From DATAPE01 sp034667525 (GTDB lineage Bacteria; Actinomycetota; CADDZG01; WHSQ01), in NCBI GenBank assembly GCA_034667525.1, contig JAXDJO010000013.1, positions 1 to 64,000 of the forward strand: a stretch of 64,000 nucleotides of DNA. Direction: 5' to 3'. The position numbers and the translations under genes were made by a program. Position 1 is the stretch's first letter. The number at the start of each line of letters is the position of its first letter. The notes under the pieces are model-generated. The model saw only the letters and a program-made list of their open reading frames with translations, was not told the origin of the DNA and made no database searches. This document shows, in pieces, positions 51,818 through 61,086 of the stretch.

Positions 51818-53497
51818 ATGTTGCTAGGCAAAACGATCGGATCGATGGGGCGTGCACGGGGGCGGTTAGCTCCGCTCGTGCTGGCCGGTTTGACACTGGT
51901 GGCGCTGTCGTCGCCCGCGCGGGCCGATGACAACATTCGGCCCATCGATTTCACGCACAACAACACAGGTGCTCCCGCTCCCGTACCCGGCGGCGTGTTC
52001 GGTTCCGGACCGGCGTTGCATCCAGGAACAAAGATCTGCTCGACCGCCACTCAGAACGCGGCCAACGTCAACACCGACTGTGATCCCGGCAATGGCATCA
52101 CCGGACCGCACAACGAGACCTCCATCGCGGTGAATCCCACCAACACCCAGAACATCATCGGCGGCCTGAACGACTACCAGCTGGGCCTGAACCCCGGAGG
52201 TCAGGTGAGTGAGACGGTTCTTTCGCGTGCGCACGTCACCTTCGACGGTGGCCATACGTGGTCGGAGTACCCGATCAACGCGAATTCCGCTTACCAAGCA
52301 ACCGGGGACCCGTCGGTTGCCTTCGATGCCACTGGGCACGCCTACTACGCAACCTTGGGCTTCCGTTTCGTTGGCCCATTCAACGCAACGAATCCCGACG
52401 TCCTCGTAGCCAACTCCGGCGATGGCGGCAAGACGTGGGCTTCCACGAGGATTGCAGCCGGGAGCGGAGTGGAGACGGGTGTCGGCGACCTACTCGACAA
52501 GGAGTACATCGCCGCGTGGGGCAAGGGCAATGCGATCGTTACCTTTGGCGACTTCCGCTTGGGGGTAGGAGGTGCGCTCGTTAGCGCCACGATCTATAGC
52601 TCGGTCACGCACGACTTCGGCAGGACCTGGACGCAGCCGCAGCCGATCTCGGGCAACCTCGATCAGGCATTCGTGTCCGTGCCCACGGTGGCTGCCGATG
52701 GCAAGATCTACGTCTCCTTCCTCGACACCAAATTCCTCGATCCGTCCAGCCCGAACTTCGGACGCGATGTGTACGAGGTGGTGCAGGTGAGCCCTGCTAC
52801 CGGAGCACGCGTAGCAGGTCCCTTCAACGTGGCCAAGGTGATAGACGGCTTCACCGACTATCCCGTGGCCCTGGGCAGGCAGACCTACCAGGACAGCCTC
52901 TTCCGCTCATGGGCGGCAGGTAACATCACGGCCGACCCCACCAATGCAAAGCATCTCGCTGTCGTGTGGTCGGACATGCGCAACAGCCCGCCGCCGGCCC
53001 CCGATCTGGATCCCTATAAGTCCGTGACCAACTCCGACGTCGTTGTGAGCGAATCGTTCGATGGCGGCCGAACCTGGTCCTCGCCGACGGCGATCACACT
53101 CCCGAACGATCAGTTCATGCCGTGGGGGGCCTTCGACGCCTCGGGCCAGCTCCACATCGGATTCTTCGATCGTCAATACGACTCCGCCAACCACCGCTAC
53201 GGCTACAGCCTTGCAACGGAGCCTGCGGCGACTGGAAGCACGCCGGCCGGAACTTTCTCGACAACTCAGGTCACTACAACCCTGTCCCAGCCGACCAAGA
53301 ATGACCGCTGGTTCGCGACCACGCTTAATCCCGCCTTCCCGTTCGCGACGGCTTTCTTGGGTGACTACAGCAACATCGCGGTCGTGCCCAACAGCACGGA
53401 CGTCCTGTCGTACTGGACCGACATGCGCAGAACCTCGTGCTTCGCCGGACGGTGCGGCCACAGCGAGGATGGATTCTTTGCAAGGACTGGCGGCTAG
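51818..53497 (+). CDS. Secreted sialidase-fold BNR-repeat protein
   Basis: A 559-residue exported protein. The signal peptide (GRARGRLAPLVLAGLTLVAL) is cleaved near ARADD. Asp-box motifs include TFDGGHTW, SGDGGKTW, THDFGRTW and SFDGGRTW. It begins its mature domain with NETSIAVNPTNTQNIIGGLND, close in style to the protein at 19717-21228. Clear sialidase catalytic residues are not apparent, so binding or a structural role is as likely as hydrolysis. The ATG at 51818 follows AAGGGGGA by six bases; the upstream in-frame ATG at 51782 is less well placed. Confidence 0.75.
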   Translation: MLLGKTIGSMGRARGRLAPLVLAGLTLVALSSPARADDNIRPIDFTHNNTGAPAPVPGGVFGSGPALHPGTKICSTATQNAANVNTDCDPGNGITGPHNETSIAVNPTNTQNIIGGLNDYQLGLNPGGQVSETVLSRAHVTFDGGHTWSEYPINANSAYQATGDPSVAFDATGHAYYATLGFRFVGPFNATNPDVLVANSGDGGKTWASTRIAAGSGVETGVGDLLDKEYIAAWGKGNAIVTFGDFRLGVGGALVSATIYSSVTHDFGRTWTQPQPISGNLDQAFVSVPTVAADGKIYVSFLDTKFLDPSSPNFGRDVYEVVQVSPATGARVAGPFNVAKVIDGFTDYPVALGRQTYQDSLFRSWAAGNITADPTNAKHLAVVWSDMRNSPPPAPDLDPYKSVTNSDVVVSESFDGGRTWSSPTAITLPNDQFMPWGAFDASGQLHIGFFDRQYDSANHRYGYSLATEPAATGSTPAGTFSTTQVTTTLSQPTKNDRWFATTLNPAFPFATAFLGDYSNIAVVPNSTDVLSYWTDMRRTSCFAGRCGHSEDGFFARTGG

Positions 53498-53669
53498 CAA
53501 CACGGCTACATAGACCCATGACGGGTGCGCCCGCGGCATAGCTTGCCCGGGCGCGCCTCGTCGGGGGCTTTCCCCGGATGGTCGGCGAAGACGGTCAGCT
53601 CTCGTCAGGCACCAGCCCGGCCGAAGTACGCTCTCGCCTCCCAGCCGGTAACTAGGGGAGGTCATCGCT

Positions 53670-54755
53670 GTGCCGCATGAAGTCCCGGGTGTCATCTCAA
53701 GGGCGAAAGATCAACCGGTGGAGATCGAGACCATCGTCGTTCCCGACCCCGGACCGGGAGAGGCACTGGTCAAGATCCAGGCCTGTGGCGTCTGTCACAC
53801 GGATCTCCATTACCGCGATGGAGCGGTGAACGACGACTTCCCCTTCCTCCTCGGGCACGAGGCCGCGGGCGTGATCGACGAGGTTGGGCCAGATGTCACT
53901 GAGGTGGGTCCCGGGGATTACGTGATCATCGCGTGGCGCGCCCCATGTGGGATCTGCCGGGCCTGTACGCGCGGCCAGCCGTGGTACTGCTTCGGCAGTC
54001 TCAACGCGATCCAACCGATGACGCTCACGGACGGCACGCCACTGAGCCCTGCCCTGGGCATCGGCGCGTTCGCCGAAAAGTCGCTCATCTCCGCTAAGCA
54101 GGCGGTCAAGGTTGACGCTCGCGCCAAACCTGAGGTGGCGGGGTTGGTCGGTTGTGGGGTCATGGCCGGCTACGGAGCAGCGGTTAACACGGGACAGGTG
54201 GCGGCCGGAGAGACGGTCGCCGTTTTCGGTTGTGGAGGCGTGGGTGATGCAGCCGTCGCGGGGGCTGCATTATCGGGTGCACGCATGATAATCGCGGTCG
54301 ACATCGATGCAGCCAAATTGCGACTGGCGGAGCGATTCGGGGCCACCGACACTGTCGACTCCTCTCAGGCTGATCCCGTCGAGGCGATACGGGCTCTGAC
54401 CGGGGGACTGGGGGTTGATGTCGCGATCGAGGCAGTCGGGCGCCCGGAAGTCTTCGAACAGGCCTTCTACTCCCGCGACCTCGCGGGTCGCCTGGTGCAG
54501 GTCGGCGTTCCGGACCCTTCGATGAAGTACGAATTGCCGTTGCTCGAGTTCTTCGGCCGTGGTGGTTCGCTGAAGCCGTCCTGGTATGGCGATTGCCTTC
54601 CGACCCGTGACTTTCCCCACCTCATCGACCTCTACTTGAAGGGCCGTTTCGATCTGGGCGGCTTTGTGTCCGAGACCATCGCGCTCGATCAGGTCGAGAA
54701 CGCCTTCGCCAAAATGAAGGAGGGCGGTGTCCTTCGATCGGTGGTCGTTCTGTGA
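53670..54755 (+). CDS. S-(hydroxymethyl)mycothiol dehydrogenase-like zinc alcohol dehydrogenase
   Basis: A 361-residue medium-chain dehydrogenase. Catalytic zinc ligands are Cys42 (GVCHTDLHYRDG) and His63 (GHEAAG); structural zinc uses Cys93, Cys96, Cys99 and Cys107. The cofactor loop is FGCGGVGDAAVAGA. The class III-like sequence followed by an MBL-fold gene is the standard arrangement of mycothiol-dependent formaldehyde dehydrogenase (MscR) in actinobacteria, where it detoxifies formaldehyde and mycothiol S-nitrosothiol. GGGGAGG precedes the GTG start. The stop overlaps the MBL gene. Confidence 0.88.
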   Translation: MPHEVPGVISRAKDQPVEIETIVVPDPGPGEALVKIQACGVCHTDLHYRDGAVNDDFPFLLGHEAAGVIDEVGPDVTEVGPGDYVIIAWRAPCGICRACTRGQPWYCFGSLNAIQPMTLTDGTPLSPALGIGAFAEKSLISAKQAVKVDARAKPEVAGLVGCGVMAGYGAAVNTGQVAAGETVAVFGCGGVGDAAVAGAALSGARMIIAVDIDAAKLRLAERFGATDTVDSSQADPVEAIRALTGGLGVDVAIEAVGRPEVFEQAFYSRDLAGRLVQVGVPDPSMKYELPLLEFFGRGGSLKPSWYGDCLPTRDFPHLIDLYLKGRFDLGGFVSETIALDQVENAFAKMKEGGVLRSVVVL

Positions 54756-55378
54756 GCTTGCGGATCGATCTGGTAGAGACGAGCGGAGTATTCACGCTGG
54801 ACGGCGCAGAGTTCGACGTCGATGACAACATCTGGATCGTCGGCGACGACGACGATGTGATTGTCATAGACGCAGGACATGACCACGAACCGATAGTTGC
54901 AGGCGTGGACGGCCGCACCGTAAAGGCGATCGTTCTTACCCACGGGCACAATGACCACATCAACTCCGCCGTAGCGCTGGCCGGCGCTAGTGGCGCTCCG
55001 ATCGGTATCCACCCCGCCGATCGCATGCTGTGGGACGAGGTCTATCCCGAGCGGGCCCCCGACTTCGGACTGATCGATGACGAGTCTGTTGTGATAGGGG
55101 ACCGGAGCCTTCAAGTGATCCACACCCCGGGCCACACTCCGGGAGGCGTTTGCCTGTACGACTCGGACGGTCATCTTTTCGGGGGAGACACTCTGTTCAA
55201 GGGGGGGCCGGGTGCAACCGGAAGGAAGTACTCGGATTTCGGAACGATCATCGAGTCGATCAAGACCAAACTTCTGACATTGCCCCCCGAAACCACGATT
55301 TTTCCTGGGCACGGAGAGACCACGACGATCGGAGAGGAAGCTCCGCATCTTCAGGAATGGGTCGACCGAGGATCCTGA
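54752..55378 (+). CDS. MBL-fold hydrolase, glyoxalase II-like partner of the mycothiol dehydrogenase
   Basis: A 208-residue metallo-beta-lactamase-fold protein. Metal ligands THGHNDH give His64, His66, Asp68 and His69; HTPGHTPGGVCLY, FGGDTLF and FPGHGETT supply the rest. In mycothiol producers this gene follows the formaldehyde dehydrogenase and is thought to hydrolyse the resulting formyl-mycothiol thioester. Its GTG overlaps the dehydrogenase stop (GTGA). Confidence 0.88.
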   Translation: MSLRIDLVETSGVFTLDGAEFDVDDNIWIVGDDDDVIVIDAGHDHEPIVAGVDGRTVKAIVLTHGHNDHINSAVALAGASGAPIGIHPADRMLWDEVYPERAPDFGLIDDESVVIGDRSLQVIHTPGHTPGGVCLYDSDGHLFGGDTLFKGGPGATGRKYSDFGTIIESIKTKLLTLPPETTIFPGHGETTTIGEEAPHLQEWVDRGS

Positions 55379-55409
55379 TCGCTCATGTCCACTCGAGGCG
55401 GGACCGGCC

Positions 55410-57161
55410 TCATTCGAGCAGGCGGCCGCCGAGCATCACATCTTCGGTTCCATCGACCCACCGCTGCAGCTCATCCGGTATCGGGGGCACGGTTTCCTGC
55501 CACGGTTCCAGCAAGCCGCCTTCCTCGTCGAGCCGGGTGCGGAGATTGACCTCGAACCGGGGATCCAGGTCCGGGAAGTCGGAACGGATATGACAGCCGC
55601 GCGTTTCGTTCCGAGCTAGGGCCCCTTTGAGGGTTGCCTCCGCCATGATCAATCCTGCGCGCAGGTCGAGGGTCTGGGCGAGATCGGCCCAGCCTTCATC
55701 GCTGTAACGCACATCGATATCGCCCAGCACCGACCTGAGGCCATAGAGGTGTGAAAGCCCGTCCTGAAGCGATTCTCCGTTGCGAACGACTCCCGCGTGC
55801 TCCCATAACAGGTCGCGGAGCGCGCGCTGCACCGGCCGCGCCAACTCGCTGCCTGAATGGATCAGGGCATCGAGGTTGTCGGAAGCACGCTCGATCACCC
55901 GCTTGGGCCTCAATGCGACTTCATTATCGAGAGAGAATCCTGCTGCCGCGGCCCCCGCTCGGCGTCCAAACACGACGGTTTCCGAAAGTGAATTGCCTCC
56001 CAGGCGATTGGCGCCGTGCATACCCGCCGTGCACTCCCCAGCAGCGTAGAGGCCGGCAATGTCGGTGGCGTGCGTTTCCGGCTCGACGACCAAGCCCCCC
56101 ATGGAGTAGTGCGCGGTGGGCGCCACCTCCATGGGATCCTTGGAGATATCGAGCATCTGGTGCTCGATGAACTGGCGATACATGCGCGGCAGCCGCTTCA
56201 GGATGTAGCTCTTGTCTCGATGGCTGATATCCAGGAAGACTCCGCCGTTGGGACCTCCCCGCCCCTCGATGATCTCGGTGTAGTTGGCAAGCGCGACGCG
56301 GTCGCGGGTGCTGAGCTCCATCCGCTGGGGGTCGTAGCGCTCCATGTACCGCTCGCCCCGTGCGTTGACCAAGCGACCGCCCTCTCCCCTGACCGCCTCG
56401 GTCACGAGGGTGCCCTCCATTCCCGCCGGAGCCACCATCCCGGTGGGATGGAACTGCACGAGCTCCATGTCCATGACGCGAGCTTCCGCGGCGAGCCCGA
56501 GGTACATGCCTTCCCCAAAGTTTTCATCTCGGCGAGAAGAGCTTCGGCGCCATAGACGCGTGTGACCGCCGCCGCACAACACGACTGCATCTGCCAGGAA
56601 AGTTGTGCGATCGCCGGTGTGCAGATCGAAGGCGAACGCGCCGAAGCAGGCCCCGTCAGATACCAACAGGCTGGAAACGTAGTGGTCCTCGATTATGGGG
56701 ATGCCGAGATCGGATGTTTTATGAGCGAGGGTCTGAAGCACCGCCCGCCCCGTGTAATCACCTGCATAGCAGGTTCGACGCCAGCGATGGGCGCCGAAGA
56801 ATCTTTGATCGATGGCCCCCTCATCGGTGAGTGCGAAGGGACAACCCCATGACGCCAGCTCCTTGATCGCCGCAGGCGCTTCCGTGACCAGGATCTGCAC
56901 GACGCGAGGATCGCCCAAGAGGTAGCCCTCCTTGACGGTGTCCGCGAAATGCTGCTGCCACGAGTCCTCGGGATCCCGGGTGCCTAGGACTGCGTTGATT
57001 CCACCGGAGGCCAGAACGGTATGTGCATCGAGTCGTTGACGCTTGCCGATGACCATCACCTGCACTCCGGCTCGATCGGCCTCGATGGCCGCCCGCAGGC
57101 CCGCCGCTCCCGACCCGATCACCAGGACGTTGGTCACATGAGTGCGGTACGGCGAAGTCAC
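55410..57161 (-). CDS. Stand-alone FAD flavoprotein of the succinate dehydrogenase/fumarate reductase/L-aspartate oxidase family
   Basis: A 583-residue flavoprotein. NVLVIGSGAAGLRAAIEA binds FAD; HRWRRTCYAGDYTGRAV lies where the flavin-linking His occurs in SdhA/FrdA; FHPTGMV, TEAVRGEGGRLVN and the substrate-base region APTAHYSMGGL are typical. GECTAGMHGANRLGGNSLSE completes the FAD site. No iron-sulfur or membrane-anchor subunit is adjacent, so it may be a soluble fumarate reductase or a dicarboxylate/aspartate oxidase. It is convergent with the MBL-fold gene. Confidence 0.85.
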   Translation of the reverse strand: MTSPYRTHVTNVLVIGSGAAGLRAAIEADRAGVQVMVIGKRQRLDAHTVLASGGINAVLGTRDPEDSWQQHFADTVKEGYLLGDPRVVQILVTEAPAAIKELASWGCPFALTDEGAIDQRFFGAHRWRRTCYAGDYTGRAVLQTLAHKTSDLGIPIIEDHYVSSLLVSDGACFGAFAFDLHTGDRTTFLADAVVLCGGGHTRLWRRSSSRRDENFGEGMYLGLAAEARVMDMELVQFHPTGMVAPAGMEGTLVTEAVRGEGGRLVNARGERYMERYDPQRMELSTRDRVALANYTEIIEGRGGPNGGVFLDISHRDKSYILKRLPRMYRQFIEHQMLDISKDPMEVAPTAHYSMGGLVVEPETHATDIAGLYAAGECTAGMHGANRLGGNSLSETVVFGRRAGAAAAGFSLDNEVALRPKRVIERASDNLDALIHSGSELARPVQRALRDLLWEHAGVVRNGESLQDGLSHLYGLRSVLGDIDVRYSDEGWADLAQTLDLRAGLIMAEATLKGALARNETRGCHIRSDFPDLDPRFEVNLRTRLDEEGGLLEPWQETVPPIPDELQRWVDGTEDVMLGGRLLE

Positions 57162-57251
57162 GCGTTCAAGTTTATTTCCGCCGCTGGTAGCTCAGCCCGA
57201 CAAATTTTGAGGTCGCCGAGCCACGGTATACGTGGCCAGGCTCGCAAAGAA

Positions 57252-59414
57252 TCAGCCGGGTTCGAGCGCTTCCGGATTTGTTGGCTCGATCGAGATCCTG
57301 GGGACCAACCGGCCCAGCCACTTCGGGAACCACCAGTTGGCGTCTCCGAGCAGCTCCATCGTGGCGGGCACGAGCACCATCCGGATGAGGGTGGCGTCGA
57401 CGAAGATCGCCACGGCAAGCCCGAAACCGAACAGCTTGACGGCTCGTTCGTCGAACCCGATCACGAACGACAGGAACACGGTGACCATGATCGCAGCAGC
57501 TGCTGTGATCACTCGAGCAGTTGCTGCAAGTCCGTTTGCCACTGCGAGCCCGTTGTCGCGCGTCTTGATGTAATCCTCTCGGATCCGGGACAGTAGGAAG
57601 ATCTCGTAATCCATGGAGAGTCCGAACAGGATCGTGAAGAGAAGCATGGGCACCCATGCCTCGATCGGTCCCGTGCTCTGGACACCGATGACCCCCTTGA
57701 GCCATCCCCACTGGAATACGGCAACGACGACGCCGTAAGCGGCCCCGATCGAGAGCAGGTTCATCACTACCGCTTTTGCAGGCACGACGACCGACCGGAA
57801 GACCGCAACAAGCAGCAGGAAGGACAGCAGCAAAACGACTCCGATCAATATCGGAAGACGCCGTCCGCTCTGATCCGAAAAGTCGATGGTTCCAGCGGTG
57901 AGACCACCGATGAGTACTTCGACGCCGCTTCCTCTGGTGGCACTTGGAATGACGCTATCGCGCAGGGTGTGGACCAGTTGGGTTGTTTCCGGCGCTTGAG
58001 GAGAGCTCGTGGGGAACACAGACATGACGGCGGCATCACCTTTGGGGTTGAGGGCCGGAGGTGTCACGCCCGCGACGCCCGGAACCGTTGCGAGGCGCGT
58101 CGATAGTGTCTTCAACGTTGCGACGTCACTCGGAGAAGGAAGCTTGGCGGCTAGCAGCAGGGGCCCGTTGAATCCCGGGCCGAAGCCTTGGGACAAGAGG
58201 TCGTAGGCGCGCCGGCTGGAGCGAGCCTTTGAGCCCGTCCCCGCATCCGCCGATCCCAGCCGCAGCGAGAAGAGGGGGATCGTCAGGGCTACGAGGATCA
58301 GCAGAGAGGCAAGGGCAACGGGCGCAGGCCTTCGTTGGATCAGCCGGCTCCATCTGAACCAGAAAGATTCCCGAGGAGAGCTCTCGCCCCGGTGGAGGAG
58401 GTGGGGAAGGTGCAATCGGTCGATGTGGTTGCCGACGAAACCAAGCACGGCAGGCAGCAATGTGACCGACGCCAGCATCGTCACGAGCACCGCAGCTGCC
58501 CCTCCGACAGCGATCCCCTGGACGAAGCTGAACCCCATCAAAAGGATGCCGAGAAAGGAGATCACGACGACGGTCCCTGCAAAGAGAACCGCTCGACCCG
58601 AAGTCGTTATGGCCGCAACCGTGGCTTGCTCTGGCGTCATCCCCTGGCTGAGCTGTTGCCGGTAACGCGTGACGATGAATAAGGCGTAGTCGACACCCAC
58701 GCCTATCCCGATCATGGAAGCGAGTTGTGGTGTGAAGTTCGGAACGGTGAGGAAATGCGCCGAAAGAGTTACGACGGCCAGCCCGATCCCGATCCCGAAG
58801 AGAGCCGTCATCAAGGGCAGACCCATGGCAAGGAGCGATCCGAAGGTCAGCAAGAGGATGAACATGGCAGCCACCAGACCGATAGCCTCGGAGGCACCGG
58901 GGGTCTGGAACTCGGCGTAGGTAACGACGTTGCCGCCGAGGTCGATCGTTAGCCCGGTCCCACCCGTCTGCGCCGCGAGGGCCTCCATCTTCTTGATCTC
59001 CGGGATCGGAACCTTGTCTCCGGTGACGTTGAACTGGATGTGGGCCAATCCGATATGGCCATTGGGAGAGATCTGCTGCTCGCCGCCCTTCGCGTAGGGC
59101 GACGCGACCCCATCCACGTGATTGAACTTCGAGATCTGGGCGAAGAATCCTTCCATCGTCTTTCTCGTAGAGGGGTCAGTCACGCCCGCGCTGGACTTGA
59201 AGGCGATGTCGGCGGTATCGCCGGACTGTTGCGGGAACCGGTTCTTCAGTAGGTCGTATGCCCTTTGGGAATCCGTGCCCGGTAGCGAGAAGTTGTTGGA
59301 GTAGGCCCCCCCGGCGACGCCTGCCAGCACGTTGATCCCGATCAGGACGACCACCCAAACGGCGACCATGGTCCATCGGCGGTTGTAACTCCAGCGGGCG
59401 ATCTTTTCCAGCAT
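57252..59414 (-). CDS. MMPL/RND-superfamily transporter
   Basis: A 720-residue membrane protein with two repeats, each a large external loop and a block of membrane helices (about 12 in all). IGIGVGVDYALFIVTRYR and LFGLSMDYEIFLLSRIRED are the duplicated proton-relay helices with the conserved Asp-Tyr. Actinobacterial MMPL proteins export lipids or siderophores; the cargo here is unknown. No lipid synthesis gene is adjacent. Confidence 0.92.
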   Translation of the reverse strand: MLEKIARWSYNRRWTMVAVWVVVLIGINVLAGVAGGAYSNNFSLPGTDSQRAYDLLKNRFPQQSGDTADIAFKSSAGVTDPSTRKTMEGFFAQISKFNHVDGVASPYAKGGEQQISPNGHIGLAHIQFNVTGDKVPIPEIKKMEALAAQTGGTGLTIDLGGNVVTYAEFQTPGASEAIGLVAAMFILLLTFGSLLAMGLPLMTALFGIGIGLAVVTLSAHFLTVPNFTPQLASMIGIGVGVDYALFIVTRYRQQLSQGMTPEQATVAAITTSGRAVLFAGTVVVISFLGILLMGFSFVQGIAVGGAAAVLVTMLASVTLLPAVLGFVGNHIDRLHLPHLLHRGESSPRESFWFRWSRLIQRRPAPVALASLLILVALTIPLFSLRLGSADAGTGSKARSSRRAYDLLSQGFGPGFNGPLLLAAKLPSPSDVATLKTLSTRLATVPGVAGVTPPALNPKGDAAVMSVFPTSSPQAPETTQLVHTLRDSVIPSATRGSGVEVLIGGLTAGTIDFSDQSGRRLPILIGVVLLLSFLLLVAVFRSVVVPAKAVVMNLLSIGAAYGVVVAVFQWGWLKGVIGVQSTGPIEAWVPMLLFTILFGLSMDYEIFLLSRIREDYIKTRDNGLAVANGLAATARVITAAAAIMVTVFLSFVIGFDERAVKLFGFGLAVAIFVDATLIRMVLVPATMELLGDANWWFPKWLGRLVPRISIEPTNPEALEPG

Positions 59415-59549
59415 CTGCTAGGCCTCCTAAGCGGCTCGACCGGGGACCTCCGAGGGGACTGAGGTCGGCACGCGGTGCAACCGCGGGCTGAGGCTGCTAA
59501 TTCCCCATAGGTGCTTGAATCCCATGCGCCAGAAGGGCGTAATGGAGGT

Positions 59550-60230
59550 ATGAACCCAACAGATGGCGTCATCCGGGAGGCCCTGGACCTCTACAAGAAG
59601 CACTTCGGCCACTTATTCCTCGTGGCCTTCGTTATCTATGCCGGCATCGCCATCCTGAGTGCGGTGGCGTCCGCGATCGGGGGCGTTCTAGTGATCGTGG
59701 TGCTCCCGTTGGCGATCATCGGGCTTTTCCTTGTCCAGGCTGCGCTGGTCGAGGCCGTCACCGACATCCGCGATGGGCGGGTCGATATGACCGTCGGTGA
59801 GACCTTGAGCCGGGGAGCGTCTCGGATCGGTCCCGTTGCGGGGGCCGGCATCCTCGCCGGGATAGGGATCGCGATCGGCCTGGTGCTGTTCATCATCCCG
59901 GGGCTCATCTTGCTGACCTGGTGGTCGGTCATAGTTCCGGTGATAGTGATCGAGGGACGAGGCGTCCTGGACGCGTTCTCACGAAGCCGCCAATTGGTGC
60001 GGGGGCATGACTTTCAGGTATTTGGTGTGATCGTGCTCGAGATCTTGCTGCTGATCGTCGCCGGAATCATCCTGGGCATCATCCTTGCAGCGCTCCCGAG
60101 CGGGGTCCAGTCGTTCATCTCCAACATCATCAGTGGCTCCATCACCGGCCCATTCTCGGCCCTCATCACGACCCTGCTCTACTTCCGTCTCAAGGAGGCG
60201 AAGGACGGAGCTGGTCCGCTACCGGCATAG
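59550..60230 (+). CDS. Small integral membrane protein of unknown function
   Basis: A 226-residue protein with about six hydrophobic segments and a short soluble start (DGVIREALDLYKKHFGHLF), the pattern of membrane-domain proteins labelled glycerophosphoryl diester phosphodiesterase membrane domain or DUF975-like. FIIPGLILLTWWSVIVPVIV and GVLDAFSRSRQLVRGH are typical family blocks. I use the ATG at 59550 right after GGAGGT; spacing is short, and an upstream TTG at 59511 is possible. Confidence 0.72.
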   Translation: MNPTDGVIREALDLYKKHFGHLFLVAFVIYAGIAILSAVASAIGGVLVIVVLPLAIIGLFLVQAALVEAVTDIRDGRVDMTVGETLSRGASRIGPVAGAGILAGIGIAIGLVLFIIPGLILLTWWSVIVPVIVIEGRGVLDAFSRSRQLVRGHDFQVFGVIVLEILLLIVAGIILGIILAALPSGVQSFISNIISGSITGPFSALITTLLYFRLKEAKDGAGPLPA

Positions 60231-60252
60231 CTCGCGGCATCCCTTCAAGCTT

Positions 60253-60831
60253 TCAGGGACTGGCGAACCACGGCTCCAGCAGGTCGAAGTATTCGAGATC
60301 CTGGGTCAGCGGCCACACCTTCTCGAGGGCGGCCGCGTGCGGCGCCGACTGCTCCCCTTTACGAGCGTCGGCTTCGGAGGTGAAGTAGACGATCTCGGTG
60401 AAGCGGCTGCTGTCCCAAGCCACGACTCCGCCGATGACATCGTCCCGTGACGATGCGCCCAGACCGCGGGCGGCCTCACGGTATGCCGCGCGGTCTACCA
60501 CCCGTCCCTGGATCACCTGAATGAAGCCTGCTTCGTCCGAGCCGCCTCGCTTGTAATCGTCCACATCCGTGCAATCCCAGAACCGAGCCGTGTCCATGTA
60601 TCTGGAGGTGTCGTTCCACCACCTTGTTTGCTCCGGCCGGTTGCTGTTCTTCTGGGCTGCTTCCGCAGACTCGAAGCGAAAGGACGCGATGAATCGCGAG
60701 TCCTCGGTGATTCCACCGGTGCTCCCAAGCCAACCTTCTGCGTCCGGGCTGAGATCGGTGCGCCAGGTGTCGAGCTGCCGCTTCAGCCCCTGGGGATCGA
60801 GCACTCGGCCTCTCAGGATCTGGATGAACAC
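60253..60831 (-). CDS. Tandem dimeric alpha-beta-barrel (ABM-like) domain protein
   Basis: A 192-residue soluble protein made of two similar halves: FIQILRGRVLDPQGLKRQL (residues 2-20) and FIQVIQGRVVDRAAYREAA (about 102-120). Each half ends with an EA-rich helix (ESAEAAQKNS and SEADARKGEQ). The fold is the ferredoxin-like antibiotic-biosynthesis-monooxygenase/EthD type, which usually dimerises; here the duplication would build a barrel within one chain. GTG start with AGGAGG eight bases upstream. Function unknown. Confidence 0.7.
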   Translation of the reverse strand: MFIQILRGRVLDPQGLKRQLDTWRTDLSPDAEGWLGSTGGITEDSRFIASFRFESAEAAQKNSNRPEQTRWWNDTSRYMDTARFWDCTDVDDYKRGGSDEAGFIQVIQGRVVDRAAYREAARGLGASSRDDVIGGVVAWDSSRFTEIVYFTSEADARKGEQSAPHAAALEKVWPLTQDLEYFDLLEPWFASP

Positions 60832-61086
60832 GATCGATACCTCCTGGTCGAAGGGACCACCACATCAAACTTGCCGTCGCCAACCTGGATAATCACACGC
60901 ACCTAAGGCCGTCGCGTTGCCGGCCCTCTCCAGCGGCGGGTTCCGAGTAGCTGACCGCGTGTTTTCCAGGGCTGCCGTCCGGAACCTGATTTCGGCCGAA
61001 AGTACTGGTCGCGCCCATCCAGTCCTGATATCTTGCCGCCCAGTTCGGCTGCTCTGCTTCGTTGACCTTCACTGAGGGGGTGGAAC

